Source: an uncultured Selenomonadales bacterium (GTDB taxonomy: Bacteria; Bacillota; Negativicutes; Acidaminococcales; Acidaminococcaceae). From it: a DNA stretch of 64,000 bases. The notes under the pieces are model-generated. The model had not been told where the DNA came from and did no database searches. It saw only the letters and a program-made list of their open reading frames with translations. The stretch is from assembly GCA_900315345.1 (NCBI GenBank), contig OMYP01000007.1, positions 1 through 64,000 of the forward strand. Direction: 5' to 3'. Position 1 is the stretch's first letter. The number at the start of each line of letters is the position of its first letter. The translations under genes and the position numbers were made by a program. Below, piece after piece: positions 17,669 to 26,013 of the stretch.

Positions 17669-18039
17669 CAGCGGAAGCGAAGGCAAATGCATCGCTTTTG
17701 CCAAGCCCCTTCCCTACTCCATCCGGAAATAAAGAACTGCCACATCAAGTCCCTTTTTCCCGCCACCCGCCAGTCTGCCATTTTTTCACAGAGCCTTCAG
17801 CCCTGTCAAGCCTTCCGGCTTGACAGTTCCTCGGTCTGTGATGGCAGCCAAAAAAACGGCGGGGTTGCCGGAAAAAGGTTCTATTGGTTGGCTCGGTTCC
17901 CTGCAGGACACGAAGCCGCAAGACAGGTGAGCAGCGGAAGGAAATGCGTAACTTTTCCTGTAGCTGTTCACCTGATTTTTCGTTCGGTTCCTTTTTTGTT
18001 ACTAATGCCTGTTTTTTATTTCAGGTTTTTTTCGCAAAA
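17669..18039. other. Non-coding region rich in hairpins behind the relaxase gene
   Basis: Apex-conserved hairpins lie at 17682-17702 (GGCAAA/TTTTGCC around TGCATCGC) and 17939-17959 (AGGAAA/TTTTCCT around TGCGTAAC). A separate perfect hairpin, CTGTCAAGC/GCTTGACAG, occupies 17803-17826. I see no gene. Frames crossing it carry none of the usual start signals. Confidence 0.5.
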
Positions 18040-18090
18040 AAGCCTGCCCTACCGGAAGCAATGCGTAGCTTTGCGACGGTGGGCAGGCTT
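18040..18090 (-). terminator. Terminator of the toxin-antitoxin operon (hairpin family member)
   Basis: AAGCCTGCCC (18040-18049) pairs with GGGCAGGCTT (18081-18090), continued by ACCG/CGGT inside, and the apex is the shared GCGTAGC. On the minus strand it lies 17 bases after the toxin stop and runs into TTTTTTG. Confidence 0.75.
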
Positions 18091-18106
18091 GGTTTCCAAT
18101 AAAAAA

Positions 18107-18433
18107 CTATTCAATAGACTTCTTACGTTTTTCTGCTATATCATATACTTCATCATCTTCACGAATCCCGATAACAACAATAAGCATTTGGCTTTCGGTT
18201 CGTATCAATTTGTATACGATTCGAACTCCTTCCTTTAAAAGTTTAATTTTGAGAAAATTGGTCAAGTTCTTTCCGTGTTTTTTACCTAACGGTTTGCCGT
18301 ATCCATTTTCACTTTGAGGTAAAGGATTTTGTTGAACCTTCTTAATAGCTTTTAATATCGTTATTTGTGTAGATTTATTAAAGCTTTCTAAATCGTCTTG
18401 TGCCTCCGGCAAGTATTTGACAGTCCAAGTCAT
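18107..18433 (-). CDS. RelE/ParE-superfamily toxin
   Basis: The 108-aa protein starts MTWTVKYLPEAQDDLESF, the typical N-terminal strand and helix of RelE/ParE toxins. It continues with PLGKKHGKNLTNFLKIKLLKEGVRIVYKLI and ends with IVVIGIREDDEVYDIAEKR, matching the conserved central and C-terminal strands. Its start overlaps the antitoxin stop by 4 bases. RelE members cut ribosome-bound mRNA and ParE members target gyrase; the sequence alone does not decide. As part of a plasmid-like element it likely stabilises inheritance. Confidence 0.85.
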   Translation of the reverse strand: MTWTVKYLPEAQDDLESFNKSTQITILKAIKKVQQNPLPQSENGYGKPLGKKHGKNLTNFLKIKLLKEGVRIVYKLIRTESQMLIVVIGIREDDEVYDIAEKRKKSIE

Positions 18434-18756
18434 CCGATTTCCACCTCTTCAAAACCTTTTAAATCTTCTTCGGTTATACCAAGGCGGCGGTTGGATTCGT
18501 CTTCAGATATTAGTGTGTCGGTATTAATGTTTTGTGTCCGTTCAATGGCAGTGGCCAACAGACGTGCATCGTTAACTTCGTCAATTAGTGCCATATACTG
18601 TTCCGGTGACATCAACACACATTCAGCTACGTTGTTTTTCATTACGACCTTTGCGCCATTTGATTTTACGTCCTTAAAAATCTTGCTTGCCAATCCTCTA
18701 TTAAACTGTGTTATCGCAACGGTATTTGTGATTGCGCTTGTTAAACTGGACATCAT
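18430..18756 (-). CDS. Phd/YefM-type antitoxin
   Basis: The ATG at 18756 (or the next one at 18753) follows CGGAGGAAC; the upstream frame lies across the promoter. Residues about 5-60, AITNTVAITQFNRGLASKIF then GAKVVMKNNVAECVLMSPEQYMAL, match the Phd/YefM N-terminal DNA-binding fold. The acidic C-terminus would wrap the toxin. A consensus promoter lies directly upstream, and antitoxins of this type autorepress with their toxin. Confidence 0.85.
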   Translation of the reverse strand: MMSSLTSAITNTVAITQFNRGLASKIFKDVKSNGAKVVMKNNVAECVLMSPEQYMALIDEVNDARLLATAIERTQNINTDTLISEDESNRRLGITEEDLKGFEEVEIG

Positions 18757-18781
18757 ATGTTCCTCCGATCTTTTTGCTTTG

Positions 18782-18810
18782 ATTATACAATCAATGCAAA
18801 ACGTTGTCAA
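18782..18810 (-). promoter_or_regulatory. Sigma-70-type promoter of the toxin-antitoxin operon
   Basis: On the minus strand TTGACA (18810-18805), a 17-base spacer and TATAAT (18787-18782) form a perfect consensus, ending 25 bases before the antitoxin start. Confidence 0.8.
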
Positions 18811-18862
18811 TAAATTTAACGATAAATAAATCGTTATTAAAAACAAACTTGCATCAATGAAG

Positions 18863-18886
18863 CCGGCAAATGCGTAGCTTTGCCGG
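18863..18886. repeat. Apex-conserved hairpin CCGGCAAA / TTTGCCGG
   Basis: Eight-base perfect arms surround TGCGTAGC. It lies between the antitoxin promoter and the 3' end of the RNA-maintenance operon, and has no T-run on either side. Confidence 0.6.
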
Positions 18887-18909
18887 GCACAGCCACAAGA
18901 GACAAAAAA

Positions 18910-18934
18910 CGGCGGAATGCATCGCTTTCCGCCG
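18910..18934 (-). terminator. Terminator of the RNA-maintenance operon (hairpin family member)
   Basis: CGGCGGAA pairs with TTTCCGCCG around TGCATCGC. Read on the minus strand it lies 32 bases behind the PTH2-like stop and runs into TTTTTTG. Confidence 0.7.
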
Positions 18935-18966
18935 AACAGTCTACAATAGGAAAAATTACAAAAGAA

Positions 18967-19410
18967 CTATTTATACAGTTGTAAACGCTTAACCACAGGC
19001 TTCACCCGACTAACCTCCATGGGCCGGAAGCCAATCGCAATGAAACAACGGTCGCTACCGTCATCAGGAAGCAGCTCCGTCAAGCAATTGTCCCTGATGC
19101 AGAAAAAATCCTTGCCTTCGACCAGCCCATTCTCCTTTGCCGTTACCACTACTTTTTCCAAAGCATGCAGATTTTTAGCTTCCAGTAAGACTTTAGTAAA
19201 AATCCCTGTCAACCAACACAAGGTATCGTCGTCTAAATCAAAAGCAACATGTCCTTCCTTTTCGTTATCCAACACCAGGTTAGACAAGAAAGCCATAGAA
19301 GCATGAGCCACCATCACAGCAAGCTTATGAGCCGATACAGGCTCGCCTGTTACCGTACGTGCATCTTTACGAACAACAAGGTATTGTTTTATAGTTTCAA
19401 CGTTATTCAT
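18967..19410 (-). CDS. PTH2-family (peptidyl-tRNA hydrolase-like) protein
   Basis: The 147-aa protein has KQYLVVRKD, then SAHKLAVMVAHASMAFL, a central ALEKVVVTAKENGL and a C-terminal CFIAIGFRPMEVSRVKPVVKRLQLYK. These correspond to the PTH2 core: first strand with Lys-Asp, the helix with HAS, and the late AIGP-like and LY segments. PTH2 enzymes free tRNA from peptidyl-tRNA. The usual KGK before the helix is not clear, so activity is uncertain. It overlaps the next upstream gene (19407) by four bases and is the last gene of the operon. Confidence 0.65.
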   Translation of the reverse strand: MNNVETIKQYLVVRKDARTVTGEPVSAHKLAVMVAHASMAFLSNLVLDNEKEGHVAFDLDDDTLCWLTGIFTKVLLEAKNLHALEKVVVTAKENGLVEGKDFFCIRDNCLTELLPDDGSDRCFIAIGFRPMEVSRVKPVVKRLQLYK

Positions 19411-19943
19411 AATACACCCTCGAAAAACGCTACGATTTCTTCTAGGCTTACTGGCCGGAAATCGTTCGCATCCACCCCTACGTCGAATTGGTGTCGCCCA
19501 TTTTCCCGGTTCGCCAGATTGTATTCCACCGGGCTGTGCAGATGACCATGCAGATTATAGGACCCATGGGAATCCTTGTTCCACGCCACAAAAGGGTAAT
19601 GGCACAACACGAACGTCCGGTTCTGCCAGTGCAGCTCATGATACATTTTGACCCATTCGATACCGGAAGCCCTCGGATCAAACGTCTTCTCTCGCGCAAA
19701 ATAGTCGTGATTGCCCATGAGCAGATATTTTCTGCCTTTTAATCTGGCAATAATTTCGGTAGCCCGGGCAGGACGCACCATGGTCACGTCGCCCAAAATG
19801 AAGACCTCATCGTTCTGATGGACAGTCTTGTTCCAGTATTCTATCAGCTTTTCATTCATCTCTTCTATCGTCTCGAAAGGCCGGTTGGTATAAACAATGG
19901 CATTCTTATGCCAAAAATGCAAATCAGAAGTACAATAAATCAT
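19407..19943 (-). CDS. Calcineurin-like metallophosphoesterase 1, 178 aa
   Basis: All metal-binding motifs are present: SDLHFWH (residues 6-12), GDV, GNHD, CHYP and HGHLH. This is a small single-domain enzyme of the type common in phages and mobile elements. It resembles the next gene (19960-20487) over its whole length, so the pair is a tandem duplication. The substrate is unknown; given its neighbours a phosphate at an RNA end or a cyclic nucleotide phosphate is a reasonable guess. Confidence 0.85.
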   Translation of the reverse strand: MIYCTSDLHFWHKNAIVYTNRPFETIEEMNEKLIEYWNKTVHQNDEVFILGDVTMVRPARATEIIARLKGRKYLLMGNHDYFAREKTFDPRASGIEWVKMYHELHWQNRTFVLCHYPFVAWNKDSHGSYNLHGHLHSPVEYNLANRENGRHQFDVGVDANDFRPVSLEEIVAFFEGVL

Positions 19944-19959
19944 TTAACATCACCTATTT

Positions 19960-20487
19960 CTATCCAAAAAACTTAACAACATTTTCAATGTTAACAGGCT
20001 TATAATTATTGGCATCAACACCCACGTCATACCTCTTCAGCCCAGCCTGCAGCTGCTGATAGTTATACACTGCCTTATTATGCTGGTGCCCGTGCAAATG
20101 GATGGCGCCTTTGTAAAAATCGGCCCATTCCGTAATCGGATAATGGAACAGCACAAATTTCTGGTTGCTCACAACCAGTTCATGATATTCCTTAACCCAC
20201 AGAAAGACCCAGCCGTACTCTTTCCACGCATGATTATCTACAAAATAGTCATGGTTCCCTTTAACCAGATATTTTTTCCCTGTCAACCGGGACAGCACGG
20301 CAAAGGCCTGTTCCGGCCCTTTCATGGTCACATCGCCCAGGATATAGACTTCGTCATCCGGGCCGACGGTACCGTTCCAATTTTGTATTAATCTTTCGTT
20401 CATTTCCTGCACATCCCGGAACGGACGGCTGCAATGCCGGATAATTTTTTCATGGTAAAAATGCTGATCTGAAGTAAAGTAAATCAT
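19960..20487 (-). CDS. Calcineurin-like metallophosphoesterase 2, 175 aa
   Basis: It has SDQHFYH at the N-terminus, GDVTM, GNHDYF, FHYPITEW and HGHQH, all conserved metal ligands. The first motif has Gln in place of the Leu of its paralogue, not of a ligand. Gaps to both neighbours are only 14-16 bases. The two paralogues were kept side by side, which suggests distinct substrates or partners. Confidence 0.85.
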   Translation of the reverse strand: MIYFTSDQHFYHEKIIRHCSRPFRDVQEMNERLIQNWNGTVGPDDEVYILGDVTMKGPEQAFAVLSRLTGKKYLVKGNHDYFVDNHAWKEYGWVFLWVKEYHELVVSNQKFVLFHYPITEWADFYKGAIHLHGHQHNKAVYNYQQLQAGLKRYDVGVDANNYKPVNIENVVKFFG

Positions 20488-20501
20488 TTTTCATCTCCTT
20501 T

Positions 20502-21221
20502 TCATGCCTGCCAAAACTTTTTACTCAACACATCCACACAACTTAATTTGCCCCCGTCCATGCATGCGCCAGTATCGCACAGGATAATATTGTTCTCCAA
20601 AAACTGCGGCGTTGTCGGAGGCGTATCAGAACCCATCCAATGCTTCTTCTTCAAAACACGCGTCGGTGTATGCCCGACCACAATCGTGCCATTCCGCCCG
20701 TCGTACAAATCAAAGAAACCTTCCCGCATCCAAATTAAATCACTTTCCCGCTGCTTTTTCAGGGGGATATAGGGTTGTATCCCGGCATGGCAGAAATAGT
20801 AATCACCTACCTGATAGTGATTAGGCAACATCTTCATCCAGCGCAACCGTTTCTGCAGTTCAGGCTTTTTCAATGTCTTGAACTGTTTAAAAGTATCTCT
20901 CCCGCCATTATCCAGCCAGACCAGAACCATCTGCTTGCCAAAATTATCCATCAGGGAACGTTTCCGTGCTTCGTAATCATAGTAATTGATACACATGGCC
21001 TCGTGGTTCCCCAATAACGGGATTACCCGCTCAGGGTACATTTGCTGAAGATTCATCACGTAATCCAGGCATTCCAAGGATTGCGGTCCCCGGTCAATGT
21101 AGTCACCCAGAAAGATCAGCAGATCGTCTTCCGGATCGAATTTTACTTTTTCCAGTAGCGCAATTAACTTACCATACATGCCGTGGATATCACCAACGGC
21201 TAAAATACGTTTAAATTCCAT
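20502..21221 (-). CDS. PPP-family phosphatase (PrpE / lambda phosphatase / ApaH-like)
   Basis: The 239-aa protein contains GDIHG (residues 12-16), GDYIDRG, GNHEAM, CHAGI and VVGHTPT, the PPP-family signature. Members remove phosphate from proteins or cut dinucleoside tetraphosphates, including cap-like NpnN ends on RNA. It is a different branch of the metallophosphatase fold from the two genes downstream, giving three such enzymes in one operon. It starts 5 bases after the stop of the RlaP-like gene. Confidence 0.85.
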   Translation of the reverse strand: MEFKRILAVGDIHGMYGKLIALLEKVKFDPEDDLLIFLGDYIDRGPQSLECLDYVMNLQQMYPERVIPLLGNHEAMCINYYDYEARKRSLMDNFGKQMVLVWLDNGGRDTFKQFKTLKKPELQKRLRWMKMLPNHYQVGDYYFCHAGIQPYIPLKKQRESDLIWMREGFFDLYDGRNGTIVVGHTPTRVLKKKHWMGSDTPPTTPQFLENNIILCDTGACMDGGKLSCVDVLSKKFWQA

Positions 21222-21226
21222 AATTC

Positions 21227-22225
21227 TTACTCTCGATTAACAGTTTCCCTATTTACTTCAATAACAAATTCTTCAATCCGAGCCATATCCGCTTTCTCTG
21301 GAAGCGATGTGTTTTCCGCCGCATACTGGAATTTCTTTTCCCATTCGTTGACCAAATCAAAAAACTCAGATTTAAAAGTGTGATCGCTGTTTTGGAATTT
21401 ACCGTTACGGATATCCATCAATAAATCATGTTCCTTTTCCCTGTACGTATGCAACGTTCCTTTTTCCAGCAGTTCCGTACCAGTGCAAAACAGACGTACC
21501 AGGTGCATCGCATGTTTGTTCAGATGCCTATCATCCTTCTTACTATTTCGATGGTTCAACTTTTCAAAGGCACGGATCGCAGCCACCATCTCAGACAGCA
21601 TACCATGCGCCTGCCGGAGCGGATATCCTTTTACTTCCATATCCGTCAGCAACTGCCCACCTTCAATATAAACCTTCATTTTATATTGTTCGTTATACCG
21701 GTCATTGAACGTCATAAGCATTGTCTGCAACGTTCCTAAAATATGTTTCTGCTTTTCCTCATCCGGATAGGCATCATGAGCCAGCGCATTTTGCAGGCGG
21801 CGAAGCTGGGCATTTGCATATCCTCCAAATGTAGCTACCGCCCGTCTGGAAAAGAACATATCCTGATTTGCAATCAGCTTTTTCCCCGTTTCATCTAAAA
21901 TCAGATAGTCTTCTTTCCGCAGACCAATCATATCCAAAATACTGGGATTACATTCTGCCAGCAGGCCGATCACTTTATTGAACGCATACACTGTGGTATC
22001 TGTATTATCGTCAATTATCTGTTCAAACTTTTGCAGTCCCAAAATAGATTCTTTCGTATTATAAGCAATGCCGCGAATATCAATATCGCTGCCCGGCACA
22101 TTGGTACCATACGCATGGCTGCCAGAAAATCCAAGCAAAAAGATTCCTTCTTTCAATTCCGGAATCGTTTTAAGGAACTGATACTCTGGCAAGCCCAACA
22201 GATTTTTCTTCTCATTCCTGTTCAT
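21227..22225 (-). CDS. RlaP/YcgL-type nucleotidyltransferase (PF10127-like)
   Basis: The 332-aa protein has GSHAYGTNVPGSDIDIRG at residues 35-52, the diagnostic GSxAYG...SDxDxRG motif of this DNA-polymerase-beta-fold family, with Asp 47 and 49 as metal ligands. The family was named RlaP because it is predicted to act in RNA repair. A helical C-terminal domain (KHAMHLVRLFCTGTELL) follows. It overlaps the CCA-adding enzyme gene by four bases (ATGA), so both products are made together. Its true substrate is unknown. Confidence 0.85.
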   Translation of the reverse strand: MNRNEKKNLLGLPEYQFLKTIPELKEGIFLLGFSGSHAYGTNVPGSDIDIRGIAYNTKESILGLQKFEQIIDDNTDTTVYAFNKVIGLLAECNPSILDMIGLRKEDYLILDETGKKLIANQDMFFSRRAVATFGGYANAQLRRLQNALAHDAYPDEEKQKHILGTLQTMLMTFNDRYNEQYKMKVYIEGGQLLTDMEVKGYPLRQAHGMLSEMVAAIRAFEKLNHRNSKKDDRHLNKHAMHLVRLFCTGTELLEKGTLHTYREKEHDLLMDIRNGKFQNSDHTFKSEFFDLVNEWEKKFQYAAENTSLPEKADMARIEEFVIEVNRETVNRE

Positions 22226-23709
22226 TTCTTCAGCCTCTTTTCCCTTAAAACTATATTCATCACTGCATCAGCTAAAGCAGCTTCTTCATTTTTTATTGAA
22301 CCATCCTGCACACGTTTCAGCAGATAATCAAACACGTCACGAATATCCAGCCCTGTGCCTTGAATCATAGCCAAAACCGAAGAGCCCTTTATAGCCAAAT
22401 CACTACTATGTACCGGGAACTGTTCCTCAATCAGCCGGTGGACAAACACCATCTTTTCATGCAAAGTTTCCAGTTCCTCTTCACTGTGGCGGCTAGCGCC
22501 CAGGTCTGCTGCAAAAATCTTTTCCAGTTCTTTAAACGCAGCAGCCAAATCCTTTTGCGTACGGAAGTCCGCCACCTTGCTTCGCACCCAATGCTTCATC
22601 TGTCGCTTATTCGCTGTCAGCAAAACAGGCATGGCCATGTGATTTTTCACTAACCAGCAAACTTCTTTTACAAAGCTGTCATTGTAGCCAAATGCGGTCA
22701 ACGCTTCCGCAACAATGCGGGCCGATTCCGCCTCATGTCCATAATCTGTCGGCATTCCGGTTTCGGGCTTGATCCGGCGCACGGTTTCCAATCCTTTTCC
22801 AGCGTCATGGAACAGCATCGCCCAACGCAGTTTAAGATCCTGCTGCACGAGGCGTACCGCCTGAAGTGTATGGTTCCATGCGTCATACATATGGTACTTT
22901 GGATTCTGTTCCAAATTTTCCAAATGAGATAATGATTCCAACGGTTCTTCGTAAATCATTATTCCTTTTTTCTTAACAACGAACGGGCTATGAATCAATC
23001 CGCTTGTCATCAACAGAGACAGCCCTTTGACAGGTTCCGGTCCGCTCAACAGTTTTTCCATTTCCTGTCTGACACGTTCCATGGAAAGATTTTTAGCATT
23101 GCATTCCTGCCAGAAATCTCTTCTTACAAATACAGAGCTTGCCTTACCTACATCGTTCTCAGTGTAAGTAAAACCCAGCTGAGAAACAAACCGACAGGCA
23201 CGGTACATCCGTAAGGGATCTTCCATATAACACTCTACCGGATCGCCGACAGTGCGCAACAATTTTTTCTTTATATCTTCCCTGCCATGCCAGGGATCAA
23301 TGATATTTCCCTCGCTGTCTATCGCCATGGCATTCATTGTAAAGTCACGGCGCACCAGGTCTTCCTCAATCGTTTTGGAAAAAGTTACCGATTCAAGCCG
23401 GTGGGCATTTTTCGAACCATATACCTCATTGCGGAACGTTGCAATCTCAATCGGCAAGCCGTCAAACAGGCCTACTACGACACCAAAATTATTACCCAGC
23501 TTTTCTACTACCGGAATATTTTCAATTTTAAGCGCTGCCAGCACCTCTTCAGGCGTCAGGTCAGACGCAATATCATAATCATGAGGCTTTTTACTCATGA
23601 TCAAATCCCGAACAGCGCCGCCAACAATATAAGGTTTACCACCTGCCTGCTTCAGAACAAACATTGCACGCATCACTGACTTTGGCAGTTTATCCAATAC
23701 ATTCATCAT
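22222..23709 (-). CDS. cca: CCA-adding tRNA nucleotidyltransferase with HD domain
   Basis: The 495-aa protein has GGAVRDL and HDYDIASD (residues 30-50; Asp 44 and 46 bind metal), then GTVxR-type FTMNAMAID and the PLRMYRACRF region. A C-terminal HD phosphohydrolase domain follows (LFHDAGKG, GHEAESA, KNHM). It builds or repairs the 3' CCA of tRNA, and the HD domain can remove 2',3'-cyclic phosphates. Bacteria normally have this gene on the chromosome; here it is carried by the mobile element. ATG at 23709 or 23706 are equally possible starts. Confidence 0.9.
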   Translation of the reverse strand: MMNVLDKLPKSVMRAMFVLKQAGGKPYIVGGAVRDLIMSKKPHDYDIASDLTPEEVLAALKIENIPVVEKLGNNFGVVVGLFDGLPIEIATFRNEVYGSKNAHRLESVTFSKTIEEDLVRRDFTMNAMAIDSEGNIIDPWHGREDIKKKLLRTVGDPVECYMEDPLRMYRACRFVSQLGFTYTENDVGKASSVFVRRDFWQECNAKNLSMERVRQEMEKLLSGPEPVKGLSLLMTSGLIHSPFVVKKKGIMIYEEPLESLSHLENLEQNPKYHMYDAWNHTLQAVRLVQQDLKLRWAMLFHDAGKGLETVRRIKPETGMPTDYGHEAESARIVAEALTAFGYNDSFVKEVCWLVKNHMAMPVLLTANKRQMKHWVRSKVADFRTQKDLAAAFKELEKIFAADLGASRHSEEELETLHEKMVFVHRLIEEQFPVHSSDLAIKGSSVLAMIQGTGLDIRDVFDYLLKRVQDGSIKNEEAALADAVMNIVLREKRLKK

Positions 23710-23773
23710 AAATCACCATATTCTTATATTCCGTAACTCTTATCCGCAATTGACAATTTTCTTATTTACGCTC

Positions 23774-24304
23774 TTACCCTTTCGCCTGTTCAATATCAAT
23801 GCCATTGCAACTCAAAAGAATGTCATGCCTTACTTTAGCATCCGTCCCGTTAATATCTTCATCAGACAGGAAGCTTTCCAATTTAGCTTTCTTCCCAATG
23901 GCCAAGTATAAATGCCCTAATTTTGATATATAATTTTTCTGATACACATTCGGGCCATAATTCATACTATCTTTTACTTTATAGGGCACCAAATACTGTT
24001 CTTCGCTGCCGTCTTCATAATACACTTTGATTTGGGTGATATCCGAATACGAAACAATTCTGTTTATTATTGACATAGTAATGTTGCCTTCTTTGCAGGA
24101 ATTAAGAGTTTCGTCATCAACTTCAGCAAAAATTTCTATAAATACCTTTTTGGCAATCTTATGTTTTTCTATAGCGTTTGATGCGGTTCTTTCAACTTTA
24201 GTACTGATTCTGCCAATATAAAAGACACCAAGGAAGCTAAAAGGTATCCTGACATACTCGCAGTTTTCAAAAACGATATCAATGAACTTCACAAATTTTG
24301 ACAT
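23774..24304 (-). CDS. Protein of unknown function, 176 aa, first gene of the RNA-maintenance operon
   Basis: It starts with AAGGAG upstream. It is rich in beta strands early (FVKFIDIVFENCEYVRIPFSFLGVFYIGRI) and ends with a helical segment. No membrane segment, and no RNA-ligase motif KxDG is visible. It precedes the cca gene by 64 bases with no terminator between, so it likely belongs to the same transcript. I do not recognise the family. Confidence 0.5.
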   Translation of the reverse strand: MSKFVKFIDIVFENCEYVRIPFSFLGVFYIGRISTKVERTASNAIEKHKIAKKVFIEIFAEVDDETLNSCKEGNITMSIINRIVSYSDITQIKVYYEDGSEEQYLVPYKVKDSMNYGPNVYQKNYISKLGHLYLAIGKKAKLESFLSDEDINGTDAKVRHDILLSCNGIDIEQAKG

Positions 24305-24733
24305 ACTGACGTCTCCTTCACATTTTTACTAATAACCCACTCCCAATAAAGGAGAATTTCTTTCTATTTTCCCGCAGCACAGAAATCGCCGCCCAGTCAG
24401 TAGGATGTGTCAACCAAACAATCAAAAACAAAAAGCGAGATAAGCGCACACATCCGTTAGCTACGTCGTATGCTACCCATCCCGCTTTGCCGGCCGACCC
24501 GGTAGTCGCTGCGTCAAGTATTAGCGCTTAACTTCAAGAGTCGAGTGCCTTGCCCGGTCAGAACATACCCCGGGTCATTAAAATGATATCAGATACCAAC
24601 AATTCCTGTCAACACAATTTGCGCAATCCTGTTAATCGGGTGTATCAAACCAGTGATTAACAGGGAACTACAATACAAACAGAGACGCAAAAAAAAATCA
24701 AAAATTTTTGCCGATAAAAAAGAAATTCCAACA
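24305..24733. other. Structured non-coding region upstream of the RNA-maintenance operon
   Basis: On the minus strand AGCGGGAT pairs with ATCTCGCT (about 24434-24490) and runs into TTTTTGTTTTTG, a terminator-like end. Further pairs GTTAAGCGC/GCGCTTATC and GGATGTGT/ACACATCC lie around it. A hairpin with CCTGTTAATC/GATTAACAGG arms follows at 24628-24664. This could be a leader attenuator or a small RNA, or carry a parS-like site for the ParA system. I see no gene in it. Confidence 0.45.
24628..24664. promoter_or_regulatory. Inverted repeat behind the parA operon
   Basis: CCTGTTAATC and GATTAACAGG flank 17 bases. It lies 70 bases beyond the stop of the ParA partner gene and could be its terminator, centromere-like site or operator. 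Related arms occur at 868-901. Confidence 0.45.
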
Positions 24734-25144
24734 TCAAGACTTCCAACCATCCATCAGAGCCTGCTCCTTAGCAAAAACCATCAAAGCAGCTAAAAAATCA
24801 CTCTGAGAGTAACCGTAAAATTGTCGGACAGCATCAAAATCTTCCTTCACATCAGAAGTAGTCCGAATCGTCATTGTTACATCTTTTGCACTTTTCTCCT
24901 GTTTATGCAGATAACAGCCATCTGACCACGTTTTTTGTTTGTCATTCTGTTTGTCTTTCTGTTTTACATCTTCTTTTACATTTTGTTTTGCATTATTTTC
25001 GGGTTTGTCTTTTTCTTCAGAGCCCACCATTTTCGTCTTAACAGCATCAACACGCTGAACGCCCAGCCCGGCCTGCTGGCTCTGCACCCGGCTAACCATT
25101 GCAAGCGCAGGATTATTTAAACTAATATTTTTCTTATCCATCAT
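24734..25144 (-). CDS. ParA partner with RHH-like C-terminus, 136 aa
   Basis: The ATG at 25144 overlaps the parA stop by 4 bases. Residues about 35-75 are a low-complexity Lys/Asp/Gln/Asn linker; the C-terminal 50 (VTMTIRTTSDVKEDF, FYGYSQSDFLAALMVFA) look like a ribbon-helix-helix unit. It stands where ParB/ParR centromere-binding proteins are usually encoded. A classical ParB with HTH is absent. The same C-terminal pattern recurs in the gene on the other side of parA. Confidence 0.6.
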   Translation of the reverse strand: MMDKKNISLNNPALAMVSRVQSQQAGLGVQRVDAVKTKMVGSEEKDKPENNAKQNVKEDVKQKDKQNDKQKTWSDGCYLHKQEKSAKDVTMTIRTTSDVKEDFDAVRQFYGYSQSDFLAALMVFAKEQALMDGWKS

Positions 25145-25893
25145 GCAACCCCCAGTTCTTTAAGGAATTTCTCATAGTCATACGCAACATTACTTGTCAT
25201 TTTATCATCATAGTCGAATAAACCAACCTGCCGGGCCATCGCTTCCGAGATAGTCACGCCCTCTCGGATTTTCGTATGGAAAACTTTGGTTCCAATAGCT
25301 TCCGCCGTTTCTTCAATCATTTCACGCATCTGACGGTTGATAATTAATCGTTCCTTAAATCGGGTCAGAAGGATCCCCTCAATTTTAACAGACGGGTCCT
25401 GGACAGCCTGTACCAGCTCATACATCCCTCCCAGCCCCTGTAAATTAAACACATCCGCAGCCATCGGAATAACCACACTATCTGCAGCAGACAAAGCTAA
25501 AACGGTGAGGGTACCCAATGCAGGAGCCGTGTCAATAATAATATAATCTACAATATCATCCAAAGCATTCAGTTCTTGCTTCAAATTCACAGCAACTGAA
25601 TCAATACCGTTTTCTATGTTAGCCAAGGAAGCAGAACCAGACAACAAATACATACCTTCTTTCCCCTGATACAGCTGTAACGCTTCACGGACAGCAATCT
25701 TTCCAGTCAAGACATCATACAGCCCGGGCTGCTCTAAAACTGCTGCCAACGAATAAGACGCATTTGCCTGGCTATCTGCATCAACCAACAATACACGTTT
25801 CTCAGAAACAGAACCTAAATACGAAAACATAGCAGTCGCAGTTGTAGTCTTGCCACAGCCGCCTTTTCTGTTAGATACCACAAAAATTTTCAT
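25141..25893 (-). CDS. parA: ParA-type partition ATPase
   Basis: The ATG at 25893 follows AAAGGAGG. The 250-aa protein starts MKIFVVSNRKGGCGKTTTA, the deviant Walker A motif with the signature Lys, followed by VLLVDADSQANAS and later YIIIDTAPALG (Walker B region). It lacks an N-terminal HTH, so it is the small (type Ib) form, whose operon is usually autoregulated by the small partner protein. It moves plasmid copies along the nucleoid. A perfect 13-bp palindrome lies in its leader. Confidence 0.9.
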   Translation of the reverse strand: MKIFVVSNRKGGCGKTTTATAMFSYLGSVSEKRVLLVDADSQANASYSLAAVLEQPGLYDVLTGKIAVREALQLYQGKEGMYLLSGSASLANIENGIDSVAVNLKQELNALDDIVDYIIIDTAPALGTLTVLALSAADSVVIPMAADVFNLQGLGGMYELVQAVQDPSVKIEGILLTRFKERLIINRQMREMIEETAEAIGTKVFHTKIREGVTISEAMARQVGLFDYDDKMTSNVAYDYEKFLKELGVA

Positions 25894-25939
25894 TATAAAG
25901 CCTCCTTTTTCGCAGACACACACAAAGACAATCAAAATA

Positions 25940-25952
25940 ACAAACAGTTTGT
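25940..25952. promoter_or_regulatory. 13-bp palindrome upstream of parA, probable operator
   Basis: ACAAACAGTTTGT is a perfect palindrome around a central A, 47 bases before the parA start. Small partner proteins of ParA commonly bind such sites and repress the operon. Similar CAAACT/AGTTTG elements occur before the polymerase gene (5955-5968). Confidence 0.55.
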
Positions 25953-26013
25953 CAATTGTAAAACATAAAGTTACAACTATAGGCGGGGGCTGCTCCCCCG
26001 CCAGTTCGTCCAA

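Noticed and set aside
17687..18238. Plus-strand frame behind the relaxase gene
   Set aside because: It crosses four hairpins and enters the toxin gene in antisense; Cys/Phe/Arg-rich composition is not protein-like.
24440..24560. tRNA or tmRNA-like sequence in the structured region
   Set aside because: No TTCGA-type T-loop with matching stems could be folded.
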